Of a stretch of 64,000 nucleotides of DNA, positions 1-12,400 are shown piece by piece; positions within the stretch are counted from its first letter, which is position 1; the number at the start of each line of letters is the position of its first letter. The notes under the pieces are model-generated. The model ran no database searches, was not told the origin of the DNA, and saw only the letters and a list, made by a program, of their open reading frames with translations. This DNA is from Orbilia blumenaviensis (lineage: Eukaryota > Ascomycota > Orbiliomycetes > Orbiliales > Orbiliaceae). The stretch lies in contig JAVHNS010000008.1 in NCBI GenBank assembly GCA_036872755.1, positions 2,294,001-2,358,000 of the forward strand. Direction: 5' to 3'. The translations under genes and the position numbers were made by a program.

Positions 1-678
1 GACCCTATTTATATGGGGGTTTGCAATGGCGCCACTTCCTTTTGTTCAATCGGGGGGTATGCAATGGAGACTAAATGCCATACAGGAAGCCTTTGTCTCT
101 ACGATGTTGTCAACGACCTTGGCTGGCGTATTAACGGAAATTCGCACCGGATCAAGACTGTCATCGATGAAGTCATGCCAAAATACGACCGCGTCCCGGA
201 CTGTATCCCAGAAGACGAATATTGCATTGATTGTTTCAATTGGAACTTCCATAACGAAAGCGTCACTACCACTTCGAAGAAATCGACAACAACAATTACT
301 AGCACCACAAGGTCAACGACTTGTCAGCACCCCGGATGGTTTGGTTGCCTTGACGAAACAACTACAACAACCGTAGCCACAACCACAACCACAACCCACG
401 AATCCACGACCACAAGTTCAAGTATGTCCTCTATACAAAGCTGAGATCAGTGCTAGTGTCCGGTTTGAGCTAATCCCAAACTTCCAGCAACCTGTTCAAA
501 GTATGGTTGGTTTGGAGACTGCATAGATCCCCAACCAACAAAATCGCCAACATCCACACTCTCCACCACAACTGACACCCTTACCACGAGCTCCCCGTCT
601 TGCACTACATCATCCACTCAACCCCCAAACACTACAACCTGCTTAAAGCCAGGCCGTTTCTGGGGCTGTCGGGACTAA
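1..678 (+). CDS. ATG15: Atg15-like vacuolar phospholipase, C-terminal part (5' end outside window), two exons
   Basis: Exons 1-421 and 488-678, reading frame 1 from the first base, give 203 residues and a TAA stop at 676-678. Seen: DPIYMGVCNGATSFCSIGGY near the start, then a Cys-rich segment ending CIDCFNWNF, then a Thr/Ser-rich tail with three Cys motifs (CQHPGWFGCLD, CSKYGWFGDCID and a terminal CLKPGRFWGCRD). Known: fungal Atg15 is a membrane-anchored class-3 lipase that breaks down autophagic and Cvt bodies in the vacuole. The segment after its catalytic domain has the DPxxMGxCNG...CSIGGYAxExKCH and DC(F/Y)NWNF pattern, and from memory many filamentous-fungal versions carry Thr-rich tails with GWFGC motifs. 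The GxSxG serine and membrane anchor lie upstream, outside the window. Without splicing the frame stops at 442-444, so the second and third Cys motifs depend on the intron. Base composition is normal, unlike everything to the right. Confidence 0.88.
422..487 (+). other. 66-bp spliceosomal intron in ATG15
   Basis: The donor GTATGT is at 422-427, a branch-site-like CTAAT at 470-474 and the acceptor CCAG ends at 487. Removing it joins codon phase 1 (A|CA, Thr) and avoids the in-frame TGA at 442. The new frame runs on for 62 codons through two more Cys-x3-GWFG-type repeats to a stop. Length and motifs are typical of filamentous ascomycete introns. Confidence 0.85.
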
Positions 679-1366
679 AACCTCGTCCTTCGCAGTGGGG
701 GTACCCTGGTTGTGGCCCAATTCGAGCCAGTGCCGCATCCAGAGTCGGCTGGACCGGGTTAAATGCCCTGTGTTCCTCAGGTGACCCATATCTTAAATTA
801 AGCAACCATGCACCAACTCACGACATTTTTCCCGGCTGGGACGTAATAGTTTTAGCCCACTAACGCCTGGATACTAGGGGCCCCGGATCGTGATCATCTG
901 AAGCGTAGCGCGGAGTTTTGTATTATTTTATTGAAGTACTAATTTATGACTTGGCGATAGTTCTGTAGACAGTGGTCAGGCGGCGTTTCCTATTATATCT
1001 CTTAGTAATGCCTCTAGTGTATCATGAGCGAAGATTGCAATATATATATATATATATCAATGATGGAATTTATAAATCGGAATAGAATATTCCAAGTAAA
1101 AGCCATGAAAATATCAGCAAAAACTAAAACCTGCCCAGATGGCATCATATAGGCTTAGAACATTAGTAAAAATAAATATTATTGGATAATAGTGTGTATC
1201 AGAAAAAAAGATACATCGGGTCCAAAAACTGCTTAAGTGAGCTAATTAACACATTAGATTCATAGCCTAATCTGGTAATTAAGGATTTTTGCCTTATTTA
1301 AAGTAGTTTCAGGCAATTTAAGGTGTTTTTTTTTTTTTTTTTTTTTTTTTTTTTCCTAAATATATT
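679..1366. other. ATG15 3' flank and start of A+T-rich DNA
   Basis: No further coding sequence was recognised. Composition is normal to about 1020, then falls. Contains a (TA)n run near 1042-1058 and a 29-base T tract at 1326-1354. An ORF at 600-863 overlaps ATG15 exon 2 in another frame and shows no family resemblance. The 3' UTR presumably lies in the first few hundred bases; no polyadenylation signal was picked out with confidence. Confidence 0.5.
1326..1354. repeat. poly(T) tract, 29 bases
   Basis: Uninterrupted T run just before the first transposon debris. It could be simple slippage or the A-tail of a lost minus-strand retroelement; nothing here decides between them. Confidence 0.8.
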
Positions 1367-1420
1367 TGTCAGAATACTACGTTTAGGATAACTAGGCATA
1401 TTACTTTATATATAATCTTT
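1367..1420 (+). mobile_element. copia-1 LTR fragment (5' end only)
   Basis: Begins TGTCAGAATACTACG and matches the first ~54 bases of the copia-1 LTRs at 9228 and 14399, with C/T and G/A differences. It is cut at 1421 by a gypsy LTR tail in the opposite orientation. Confidence 0.75.
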
Positions 1421-1497
1421 TGTAAAATTATATATGCAAGAATGTGCGTGTTACAACGGTTGAGAAGATAATTTTAGTTATAATTATAGATTAAAAG
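1421..1497 (-). mobile_element. gypsy LTR 3' end, inverted fragment
   Basis: The reverse complement matches the last ~77 bases of the gypsy LTR (compare 34590-34665: the TCAACCGT, CACACACA and TCTCGCA region ending TTACA). Keeps more G+C than most LTR copies. It abuts the start of a plus-strand LTR at 1498. Confidence 0.75.
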
Positions 1498-2014
1498 TGT
1501 CAGGCCGCGCACCCACGCGGTGGTGCGCAAAATATAACAAGGTCAACATAATGGCTAGAGCTACTTGGTTTGGGTAATACGAACATGCGGTAACCCACCT
1601 AAAAATCTATTTAAGTAAGTTTGATTTTTAGATTAATGTTAGTTTAATTTTTTTAATCTGAATATAATAAAAAACTGTAGTTTGATGTTGTAATATGTAT
1701 ATCTTTTAATATATAAAATATAGATAGTAATTATGTAATTTTTTATTTTTTAATTTATAATTATAATTAGGATTATTTTTTTAATTATTGTAATAGGTAT
1801 ATTTTTATATATAATTTTATATATTAAAAGATTATTTTTTAATTTATTATTATGGATATTTTGTATTTGTAATATTTATTAAGAAAAATAAATTAATGTA
1901 AAATGTTTTATAAAATTTAATGAATTTTAGATCTTTAGAAAATAATAAAATGTAGTAATTTATTTTATAATTTAAAAATGATAATTTAATTATAATTATT
2001 ATTATGATATAAGT
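1498..2014 (+). mobile_element. gypsy 5' LTR with truncated leader
   Basis: The LTR runs 1498-1821 (TGTCAGGCCGCGCACC... to ...ATAATTTTATA), followed by ~190 bases matching the internal start of gypsy copy 1 (2559 onward) with a short internal deletion. The match ends near 2014. The first ~35 bases of the LTR escaped mutation. Confidence 0.75.
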
Positions 2015-2223
2015 TTAGTACTATACATATATATGTATACCATGTATATAAATTTGTGTCTATATAATTAATAATCAATCATATATTATAATAATAACAT
2101 ATCATACTTTCTATTTATAAAACAATACAAACAAATTTTGTTATAAATCTGTTACATATATTCTTTACACCCCAACTTATAATAAAGGTTATAAACAATA
2201 CAATATTGAAATATATATAAAAC
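2015..2223. other. A+T-rich spacer, no feature recognised
   Basis: Still holds CA dinucleotides (for example around 2080-2180), so it looks less RIP-mutated than the flanking elements. No gene or repeat family was recognised. Confidence 0.4.
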
Positions 2224-2228
2224 ATATA

Positions 2229-2558
2229 TGTTAGGCCGCACACCCACGCGGTGGTGCGCAAAATATAACAAGGTCAACACAACGGCTAGAGCTACCCAGT
2301 TCGGGCAACATGAACACGCGGTGACCTACCTGAAGACCTACCTAGATAACTTTGGTTTTTAAACTAATATCAAATTAGTTTTTTTAATTTGGAAGTAATA
2401 GAAAACTATAATTTAATGTTGTGATATATATATTTTTTAGTATATAAAGTATAAATAATAATTATATATATAATTTTTTATTTTTTAATTTATAATTATA
2501 ATTAAGATTATATTTTTAATTATTATGATATATATATTTTTATATATATAATTTTATA
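2229..2558 (+). repeat. 5' LTR of gypsy copy 1
   Basis: Starts TGTTAGGCCGCACACCC and ends ATAATTTTATA (ancestral ending CTTACA inferred from the 3' LTR). The first ~60 bases keep high G+C and the remainder is A+T. Exactly 330 bp, as in the other copies. Confidence 0.9.
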
Positions 2559-5500
2559 TATTAAAAAATTATTTTTTAATTTATTATTATAAGTGTTTTA
2601 TAAGTATTTGTAGTGTTTATTAAAAAAAATAAATTAATATAAAATATTTTATAAAACCTAATAAATCTTAAATTTTTGGGAAGTAATAAAATATAATAAT
2701 TTGTTTTATGATTTAGAGATGATAGTTTAGCTATAATTATTTAATTTATAAAATTAGTTAATAAATTAAATAAATTTATAAATGATTATAATAAGATATA
2801 AGTTTTTATTTATTAAATAAGATTATTTTTTAACTTTAATTGTTAAATATTTGAAAATAATAAAAAATATAAAATTAATTTTGTTTTTAATTAATTACAA
2901 AATATTATAATTAAATAATTTAAATCTTTAATAATTTTAATAAATATAAATAAAAATTTTTTAAAATTAGTAACATAAAAGATATTTAAGTAAATTGTTA
3001 TAATTTATTTTAAAAATTTAAATAAAAAAAAATAATTAAATTTATTATTTTAAAAATATAATAAAAAAGTAAAATTACTAATTATACAATTTACTTTAAT
3101 ATGTTATAAGTTAAATTATTTTTATAATATAAAAATATTTTATATATTTTTTATTATAAAAATTTTAAAAAAAAAATTTAAAAAATTATTTTTATTATAA
3201 TTAATAATATATTAAAAAAATTTAAAAATTTATAAAAATTTATATAATTAACAATTTATATTAAGAGATTATAAAATTTATATATTAAGAATTATTAAAT
3301 TTAAAATAATTTATTTTATAATTTATAAATTTAAATTATATTATAATAAATTATATTAATATTAAATTAATTAAATTTTATAAAAATAAATATTTTTTAA
3401 TAAAAAAAATTATTTTTTAATAAATATAAATATTATAAAATAAATAATTTTTATTTTAAATATAAAAAATTTAATTATATAATAAAATAATATTATAATA
3501 ATATATAATATAAAAAATTAAAAAAATAATAAAAATAATAAAATTTTTATTATTTAAAAAAAAAAATATTTATATTATATATAATATTATATTAATTATA
3601 ATATATAAAATAAAATTATTAAAAAAATATTTTAATTATTTAATAATAAAAATAATATTATTATAAAATAATAAAATAATATAAATTAAAATATTAATAA
3701 ATTATGATATATTTAGTAATTTTATAATAATATAATTTATAACAAAATATAATATATTTTTAGTAAAAAAAAATAAAATTATCTTATTTAAAAAAATAAA
3801 TAATATTTTACTAAATTATAATATTATATATAAAATAAAAAATTTAAAAATAAAAATAAATAATTTTAAAAAATTTATTTTTTTTAATATTATAAAAATT
3901 AAATTATTTAATTTTATATTAAAATTTATATAATTATATAAAAATAATTTAAATATTAATTAAAATATAAATTATTTTTTAATATAATAAATTACAAAAT
4001 TTTACATTATTATTATAAAATTAATTAAAACAAAATAATTTAATTTTTTATTAAAAAATTTTATATTAATAAAAATAACAATTTTAAAAAAAATTATTTC
4101 TCAAAACAAATTAATATAATATATATTAAAAAAATATATTAATTTTATAAATCTAAAAAAAAAAAAAATAATAAATAAATTACCAAAATATTAATTTTAA
4201 AATTATAAAATTTTATTAATATAAAATATTATATTTTTTTTTTAAATTAATTTATAAATTTTTTTTAATTAAAAATAAAACATTAAAATTATATATAAAA
4301 AAAATAAAATTAAAAAATTTTATTTATAAATTCTTTTTATTAATAAAAATATTTATTTTTTTTATAAAAAAAAAAAAACAATTTATTATAATTTTATATA
4401 AATTATTAAATATTTAATAATATAATAATAAAAAATTAATATTTATTATTTTTAATAAATAAACTTTTTAACCAATTATAAAATATTAAAATATTTATTA
4501 AATTAAATTTAAGAAAAATTTATAATTTAATATATATTATAATAAAAAAAAAATAAAAAATGATATTTAAAATAAAATATAATTTTTATAAATATTTAAT
4601 AATATTATTTAAATTAATAAATATATTAATAATTTTTTAATTATTATTAAATATATTATTTTATAATTTATTAAATATCTTTATTATTATTTATTTAAAT
4701 AATATTTTAATTTTTTTTAAAAATTATAAATTTTATATAAAATATATATGTATTATATTATAGTAATTTAAAATAATATTATTATATATTAAAATAAAAA
4801 AATATAAATTTTATAAAAAAAAAATAAATTTTTTAAATTTTATTATATTAATTTATAGTATTTTAATAAATAAAAATAAAATAAAAATTGTATATTAATA
4901 AAAAATTTTTTAAAATATAAAATAATTATAATTTTTTTTAAATTTTATAAATTTTTATTATTAGTTTTTTATAAAATATAATATTATAATAAAATTAATT
5001 ATAAAACTTTTATTAAAAAAAAAGATATAAAAATAAAATAAAAAATAATAAATTATATTTAAATATATTAAAAAAAAATTTATAATTAAAATAATATTAT
5101 TATATTATAATTAAAAATAATATATTATAATTAAAATTAATATTTTTGGATTTGGAATTAAAGTTTACTTTTTATAATAAAATAAAAAAAATTATTAATA
5201 TTTTATTTATTTTTAAAATAAAAAAATATTAGAAATAAAAAAAAATTATAAAATTTTTAATTAAAAAATATTAATAATAATTAAGGTATTGTGATATTAA
5301 ATAATATATTTAAAAAAAGTTTAGTTTTAAATTATTATTTATAATAATTATTAAAGTTTAATTTATTTTATAATTTTAAAATAATTTAATATAAGATAAG
5401 TTAAATAATTTAAAAAATTAATAAATTATAATTTTATAATTTAATATTGTTTAAAAAAAAATAATATAATAATAAATATATTATTTTGTTAAATAAAATA

Positions 5501-7362
5501 TATAAAAAAATATAATAAATTATTATTATTTTTATTATTAAAAATAAAATAATTAATTATAATAATATGTAGCAAATTATTTAATATTTTAATATTAATA
5601 TTTATTAAATTTTTATAAGATATTAATAATATTAAGAAAATATATTTTAAAAATGAGAAAATAAAATATATTATTAGTATTATATAGTAAAATAATATAA
5701 TATATATAATAAATTATATATTAAAAAAAAATAATATGTTGTAGTTTAAAAGTAAATTATATATATTTAATATTTTAAAATTGTATAAAAATGTAGTATA
5801 TTATATATATAATATTTTTTTAATAAATTATTTTAATTATTGTAAAATATAAGAATTATTTTTTAAAAATTATTATTTTTTAAAATATATTAAATTTATT
5901 TATAAATATATTATAAAATATAATATTTATTAGTAAAATAAAATAATTAAAAAATTAAAAAAAAAAAATTATTATTATTTTTAATATTAAATATATTATA
6001 ATATAATATTTTTATAAATTTTATTATTAAATTATTTTTATTATAAAATTTTATATTAAAAAATATAAATTTAAAATTTAATATAATTTAAATAATAATA
6101 AATAGATTAATTAAATTTATATATTTTATATTATTTTATAATAAATTATAAATAAAAAAATTAATATAAATTTATATAAAATATTTAATTTATAATAGTT
6201 TTTTTAAATAATTTTATATTTAATTAAAAATAAATTTTTATTTTTAAATTTATAATAAATTTTTATAAAATAATAAATATTATAAAAAAATAATTCATTA
6301 TATTTTATTTCAAAATAAATAATTAAATAAAAAAAATTAATTAAATTTTAAAATAATTAATAAAAAATTATTACAATTATAAATAAAATAATTAAATTAA
6401 TTTATTTTTATTTATAATATTTATATATAATAATATTTATTAAATAATAATTAAAATAATCTTATTTTTTATTAAATATAATTACCACCCACAATTCAAA
6501 ACAAACCACCTTATAAAAAATAAAATATTAATTATAAAAAAATATATTAAAAAATTAAAATTATTATATTAAATTTATAAATTAAAAATAAAATAAATTT
6601 AAAATAATTAAATTAAATATAATAATTTAAAATAAAATAAAATATTAAAATATAAAATTAAATAAAAAATTATATTTTTTAATAAAAATATAAATATTAA
6701 ATAATTTTTTATAAAATTTAAAATTAAATTTTTAAATTTATATAAAATTATAATTTATATTAAAACATATATTTATAAATTAATATTATTTAAAAAAATA
6801 AAATAATATAATATTTTTTATATATTATTTTTAAAATTATATATTATAAATAAAATTTATTTAACATTTTTCAAACTATAGTATATCAAAATAAAAAAAA
6901 AAAAAAAATAAAAAAAAAAAAATATATTAATAAAAAATAATTTTAAAAAAAATATATAAAATTGTATTAAAATAAAATATTATTTAGTTAAATAAAAAAA
7001 TTAATTATTAATAAATATATTATAAAAGTTTAAAAAATATTTATTATATATTAAGATTAAAATTAAAAATTTTAAAAAAATATTTTAAAAAATTTTATAA
7101 ATCATAATAATCTATAAAAAAAACTTAAAATTATTATTAAAAATTTTAAAATTACAACAAACTAATTTAATAAAATTATTAAAAATAAAATAAATTTAAA
7201 AAAACAAAAAATTTTTATAAAAAATTAAAAAAAAATTAATGAAAATAAATATAACAACATGTAGAAAATTTATTTAAAATATAATTAAATTAAATAACTT
7301 TTTTTTTTAAAAACTTTATATTTATAAATTTTCCCATCTCCATCTTTTTTTTTCCTTAACCC

Positions 7363-7653
7363 TTAATAAAAACTATAATAACCTGCAGATTTTTTGCAAT
7401 GGTAGGAAGTAAACCCCCCATCACCACCACCACCCCCACTTCCATCACCTCCTCCACCAGTTCCACCACTCCCATCTCCTCCATCACCACCCCCATTGCC
7501 ACCTCCCACAATACTATTTTTATTATTATCTCCTTCATCACCTCCAACAACTGTTAAAAAACTTTTAACCCCACAACCACAAAAAACAAAAAAACTTAGT
7601 ACACTCTTTAACACAACAACACATAAAATTAAAAAATTTAACCCAAAAACCAC
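7363..7653 (-). other. antisense ORF in gypsy copy 1 (96 aa), conserved in position with copy 2
   Basis: Minus-strand frame between pol and the 3' LTR, starting MVFGLNFLILCVVVLKSVLS and running into a Gly/Asp-rich low-complexity region (GGGNGGGDGGDGSG and similar). The homologous minus-strand frame in gypsy copy 2 (33067-32642) is also open and aligns residue by residue (VFGLNFLI against VFKLNFLI; GDNNKNSIV against NDNRDSVV). No function is recognised. It may be an antisense accessory ORF, or only a G-rich repeat that lacks stops. Confidence 0.3.
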
Positions 7654-8800
7654 AAAAAAACCTCCTTAAAGCAACAAATATTCCAAAATTGCAATTTACT
7701 ATAAAAAAATATTAAAATTAAAAATATTATTAAAATAATTTAACATAGTATTTATAGTAATTAAAATAATTTTAAAAAAATTAATTTCTTATTAATTATA
7801 ATAAATTACTATATTAACAAAAATTTTTATAATTAAAATAATTAAATAAATAAAATAATTTTTATAAATTACAACAAATTAAATAGCAAAATTAATAATT
7901 ATAAAATTTATATTTTTAAATTAATAAAACCAAATCACACCAAATCACCTCTTTTAATAATAAAAATAAATATTATAATCACTAAAAAAAAAATAATAAA
8001 TAAAATTTATAATTTAACATTAATTATATATAATATATAATAAAAAACTAAAATTAATATAAATTATTTTGATAATATTAATAATACATATACTAAATTA
8101 ACTAATTATTTTTTTAAATAAAAAAAAATAAAATAAAATAAAAAAAAATTAATATATACTTTATAAAATAAAATAAAATAAAAAAAAAAAAATTATAAAT
8201 TATTAATTTAAAAATTTTAAAATATTTTAAAATTATTAATTTAAAAAAATTATTTATTAAAAAATTTTAAAATAAAAAAAAAAAAAATAAAATAAAAAAA
8301 CATAAAACATAATATTATATATTAAATTTTAATTTTTTTTAAAATTCTAAAAATTGAGATTTATATAATTTATAATCATATTCTTATGTTATAAACCACA
8401 AAATACAAACTTTAAAACTACAAATTATAAAACATAATTACTAAAAATTACAACCCATAAAATATAAATTTTATAATAATATAAATTTATAAATTAATAT
8501 ATAATATAATAAATTTAATTTTATATAATTAATTATTTATATTATATTAAAAATTTTTAAAATATAATATATTACAAATTATTATAAAATAAATTTAAAA
8601 TTTTTTATATAATTTCACAATATATAATTTTTTATAAAATTATAATAATATAATAATATTAATAAATTAAAACTTAAAATTAATTTTTTAAAATATTTTT
8701 TAAATTATATAAAAAAATTATAATTTTAATATAAATTATAATAATAAGGTTTTATTTAGTTTTTAATAAATAAGTTTTAAAAGTTATTAAAAAAAAATAA

Positions 8801-9130
8801 TATTAAACTATATACTTATATAATAATATATAAAATATAATAAAATTAATACAACAACTAAAACTATTTAATTTAAGTAATACAAACACACAGCAATTTA
8901 TTTGAAAATCTATCCAAACAATTTTGGTTTTTAAATTAATATTAAATTAATTCTCTTAATTTAAAAATAATAAAAAATTATAATTTAATACTATAATATA
9001 TATATTTTTTAATATATAAAATATAAATAGTAATTATATATATAGTTTTTTGTTTTTTAATTTATAATTATAACTAAAATCATATTCTCAACCATTGTGA
9101 TATGCATATTCTCGCACATATAACCTTACA
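8801..9130 (+). repeat. 3' LTR of gypsy copy 1
   Basis: Starts TATTAAACTATATAC (the fully transition-mutated form of TGTCAGGCCGCGCAC) and ends ACCTTACA. Its 5' half is mutated and its last ~70 bases keep C and G, the reverse of the 5' LTR. Confidence 0.88.
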
Positions 9131-9227
9131 ATATAAATTAATTAGTTTTATAATATAGATTTAAATTATGTTAATAAAACTAAATAACTAGTTTTTTTAT
9201 TATAAAACTATTATTATTATAAAATAT
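9131..9227. other. short A+T-rich spacer (includes target duplication)
   Basis: Starts with the right copy of the ATATA duplication of gypsy copy 1 and ends at the copia-1 LTR. No other feature recognised. Confidence 0.4.
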
Positions 9228-9462
9228 TGTCAGAATACTACGTTCAGGGTAGCTAGGCAAGCCACCCTGTATATAACTTCTCTACATAACTTTCCAGTTA
9301 AAGTAATTCTAATTTTTTATATGCTCAAACCACTTTTTATGTAATTAGCTTATAAATTATCCTATATATAGCTTATTTATGTATATAAATTTTAATTAAA
9401 AATATTATTAAATTTAGTAGATTTTATTTAATATACTTTATTTAATTCTATTAATTCTGATA
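9228..9462 (+). repeat. copia-1 5' LTR
   Basis: Starts TGTCAGAATACTACGTTCAG and ends AATTCTGATA (TGACA in the least mutated copies). About 235 bp with TATATAAA-type motifs in the middle. This is one of the best preserved copia-1 5' ends. Confidence 0.85.
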
Positions 9463-9480
9463 GGTTATAAGTTTGGTATA
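9463..9480 (+). promoter_or_regulatory. copia-1 primer-binding site, probably half-tRNA(iMet)
   Basis: Reads GGTTATAAGTTTGGTATA directly after the LTR. The other copies (14643 and 44626 onward) read as RIP derivatives of GGTTATGAGCCC. Known: several Ty1/copia elements, such as Drosophila copia with GGTTATGGGCCC, prime from the anticodon arm of cleaved initiator tRNA-Met. Inferred, not tested. Confidence 0.5.
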
Positions 9481-12400
9481 ATTATATATTTATATTAATT
9501 GATATAATTATAAATTAATTAATATTTATACAATAAAAAACCTACTAAATTAATTTATTTTTATTATCTAATTATTATTTATTTTCAGATTAATTAAAAT
9601 ATCTAATTTTGATAATTTTAAAAAATATTTATTATTTATTATAAGTGTAAGTATAATATCTATATATATCTCAATAATAATAATTATTATAATTAAAAAG
9701 ATTAGTTTTGTAGATTTATAAATTGTATTAAATTGTTTAATAAGTTTTATAATATTAATTTAAAATTAAGTAAAATAAAAAAAATTTAAAAACTAATTTA
9801 TCTAAAAATTATTATTATTAAATTAAAATTTTTAAAAATAAATTTTTAAAAATAAATTATTTAAATAAAATTAGTTAATTTAGAAAAAAAAGTTAATAAT
9901 AAATTTTGATTAATAAATCCAAATTTATTTTATATATAGTTAATAAAGTATTTATTAAGGTTATTATAATAAAATAAAATTTTAATTAAAATTATTTTAA
10001 TATTTAATTAAAATTAAAATATATTGATTAAAAGAAATAAAAAAAAGAAATTTACATTATTTTAATTTCTTGTATAAATAATATTTTTTAATAAATTTAT
10101 GTTAAATTAATAATTATATTTATTTTATAAAAAAGTTTAATAAAAATTTTTATTTTAATTAAAAATTTAATAATTATTTTTAATTTTTATATTAGTTTTG
10201 ATAAAATGGTATTATTTTTAAGAGAGAAATATATAAAATAGTTGAGAAAATTTAAAATACTTTAAATTAAATTATTTAATATTATTTATAAAATAGATAA
10301 TAAAGTAATTAAAAATTAATATTTAATAAAATTAAAATTAATATTATTAATTATTATTAATCATACTTAAATTTATTAATAAGAAAATTAAGATTTAATT
10401 TTTTATTAAACATAGAAGATTATATAAAATTTCATATTTAAAAATAATTTTATTTTTAATTAAAAATAAAATAATATAACTCAAATAAATTAAATAAATA
10501 ATAAAAATAAAAAAGTTTTACAAAAATATAAAAAAAAATAATAATGAAAAAAAATATTAAAGTAATAATAAAAATTATAATAATTATAAAAAAAAAAAAA
10601 CTTATTAAAATAGTAGGAAGAATAAAAATAATTATAATTATAATTATAATTATAATGATTAAAATAAAGTTAATAATAATATTGATTATTATTATTACAA
10701 TTAATCTAATTATTAAATTAAAAATTATTGTATGAAAAAATTAATAATAAAAAAGAAAAAAAAATAAGATAAGTAAAATAAGAAAAAAAATAAATAAATA
10801 AAAAACAAATATAACTATTAATGATAAAAAATTCAAAAAAAATTTATTAAAAACTAAATTAAATTTTATTTAATAAAAAAACAATATTTAAAACTAACTT
10901 TTAAATTTATATAAAATTTAAAACAAATATAATAATTACAATATTTAAAAAAGATTTTATAATAAATAATTAATAAATTATTAATTTTAATAATTTTAAT
11001 ATTTATATATTAATTAAATTAAATTTAAAAAAATATAAATAATTATTTAAATTTATTAAAATAAATATAATTAATATTCAATTAAATTTTAAATTACTAA
11101 TTAAATTTTTAAAATTTTTAAAAAATCATTTTTTATTTATATTTTTATTAAACACAATTATAAAATAAAAATTAATCTAAAAATTTATATTTTTAATTAA
11201 AAAATTAATAATTTAGTAATAATATTTATTAATATTAATTTAATAATTATATTAATTAATATTTTTGATAATAAATATTTATTAAATAGAAAGTTTAATA
11301 TAAAATTTAATATTTTTAATTTAAATCTAATATTTAAAAAAAAAAAATTTTAAATTAGAAATTAAGATAAAATTAAATAAAAATATTAAATTTTTTATAA
11401 AATAATATAATAAATTTAATTATATTTTATATTATATTTAATAAAAATTTTTAAAAAAATTGGAATTAAATTAATTTTTAAAAAAAAATTAGTAACTTAT
11501 TAAATTTATATATAAATTAAAAAAAAAAAATTTTAATTATAATAATACTTAATTTAAATACAAAATATTTTAAAAAAAATTTTATAATAACTTATTAAAT
11601 AAATTATCTTTAATAAATAGAAATATAAATAATAATTTATAACATTAATATTTATAATAATTTTAAATTATTTATTATTAAAATAAAGAAAAAAAATTAA
11701 GATAAAAAATTATATAAAATTTTTAATTTTTATTTAAATAATAAAATAAAAAAGTATAATAATTAGAAATTTTTAAATTTTTTATTGTAATATAAAATAA
11801 AATTTAAATATTTTTATTATAATATTAAAACTTTAACAATCTAATTAAAAAATAAATAAATATATTAATTTTGATAATTATACTAATATTATTATATAAA
11901 ATAAATTTATTAATATTTTTTTTAAAAAAAATTATAATTATGGATGTTTATTTAAAAAATAAGTTTTTAATTTAAATTATTTTAAATTTTTGAATTATTT
12001 TGTTTAATACTAAATATCCAAAAAAATATATATATATAATAAGTTTATTATATATACTAATTTATATTTATTTATAAATTATATAAAAAATAATATTATT
12101 GTTTATAAAATTTAAAATAGAATAAAATTTTATAATAAAAAAAATCTTAATTAAAAAAAACAATATTTTTTAAAAAAATTTAATTTAATTAAATTGATAT
12201 AATTATTATTTAATTAATTAGGAGGCTGCTGCACAACACTCAAACCTGATTGCCACATTTTAATCATATTTAGATAATATTTTTTATAATATATTTTTAT
12301 AATAAAATAAAAATTAATTTGTATTAGATTATATTATTATTATAAAATGATATGAATTTATAATAAAAATAATTAAAAAACAATAATTAAATAAATTTTG

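Larger units (their letters stand above)
2229..9130 (+). mobile_element. Ty3/gypsy LTR retrotransposon, copy 1, full length, RIP-degraded
   Basis: 6902 bp bounded by two 330-bp LTRs (2229-2558 and 8801-9130) and flanked by the 5-bp duplication ATATA (2224-2228, 9131-9135). The interior aligns throughout with gypsy copy 2 (27572-34665) but is far more degraded. Readable remnant: the RT active-site block at 4692-4703 reads Y-L-N-N where the family has YLDD, so both catalytic Asp codons (GAT) are now AAT. Most of 2600-7300 has lost nearly all C and G on both strands. A block at about 7320-7660 keeps many C on the plus strand. Confidence 0.9.
9228..12217 (+). mobile_element. Ty1/copia element (copia-1), 5' part, truncated
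   Basis: 5' LTR 9228-9462, then an interior aligning with 14643 to about 17613 of the complete copy. It is cut by Helitron-like element A. G is retained better than C on the plus strand in the first kilobase. No intact ORF; the 63-codon ORF at 10544-10735 is an AAT/ATT/AAA low-complexity artefact. Confidence 0.8.

Noticed and set aside
600..863. 87-codon ORF overlapping the end of ATG15
   Set aside because: Out of frame with the better supported exon 2 and without recognisable similarity; chance ORF in normal-composition DNA.
10544..10735. Lys/Ile-rich 63-codon ORF
   Set aside because: Low-complexity A+T frame in degraded copia-1; the homologous site at 15770-15960 has stops.
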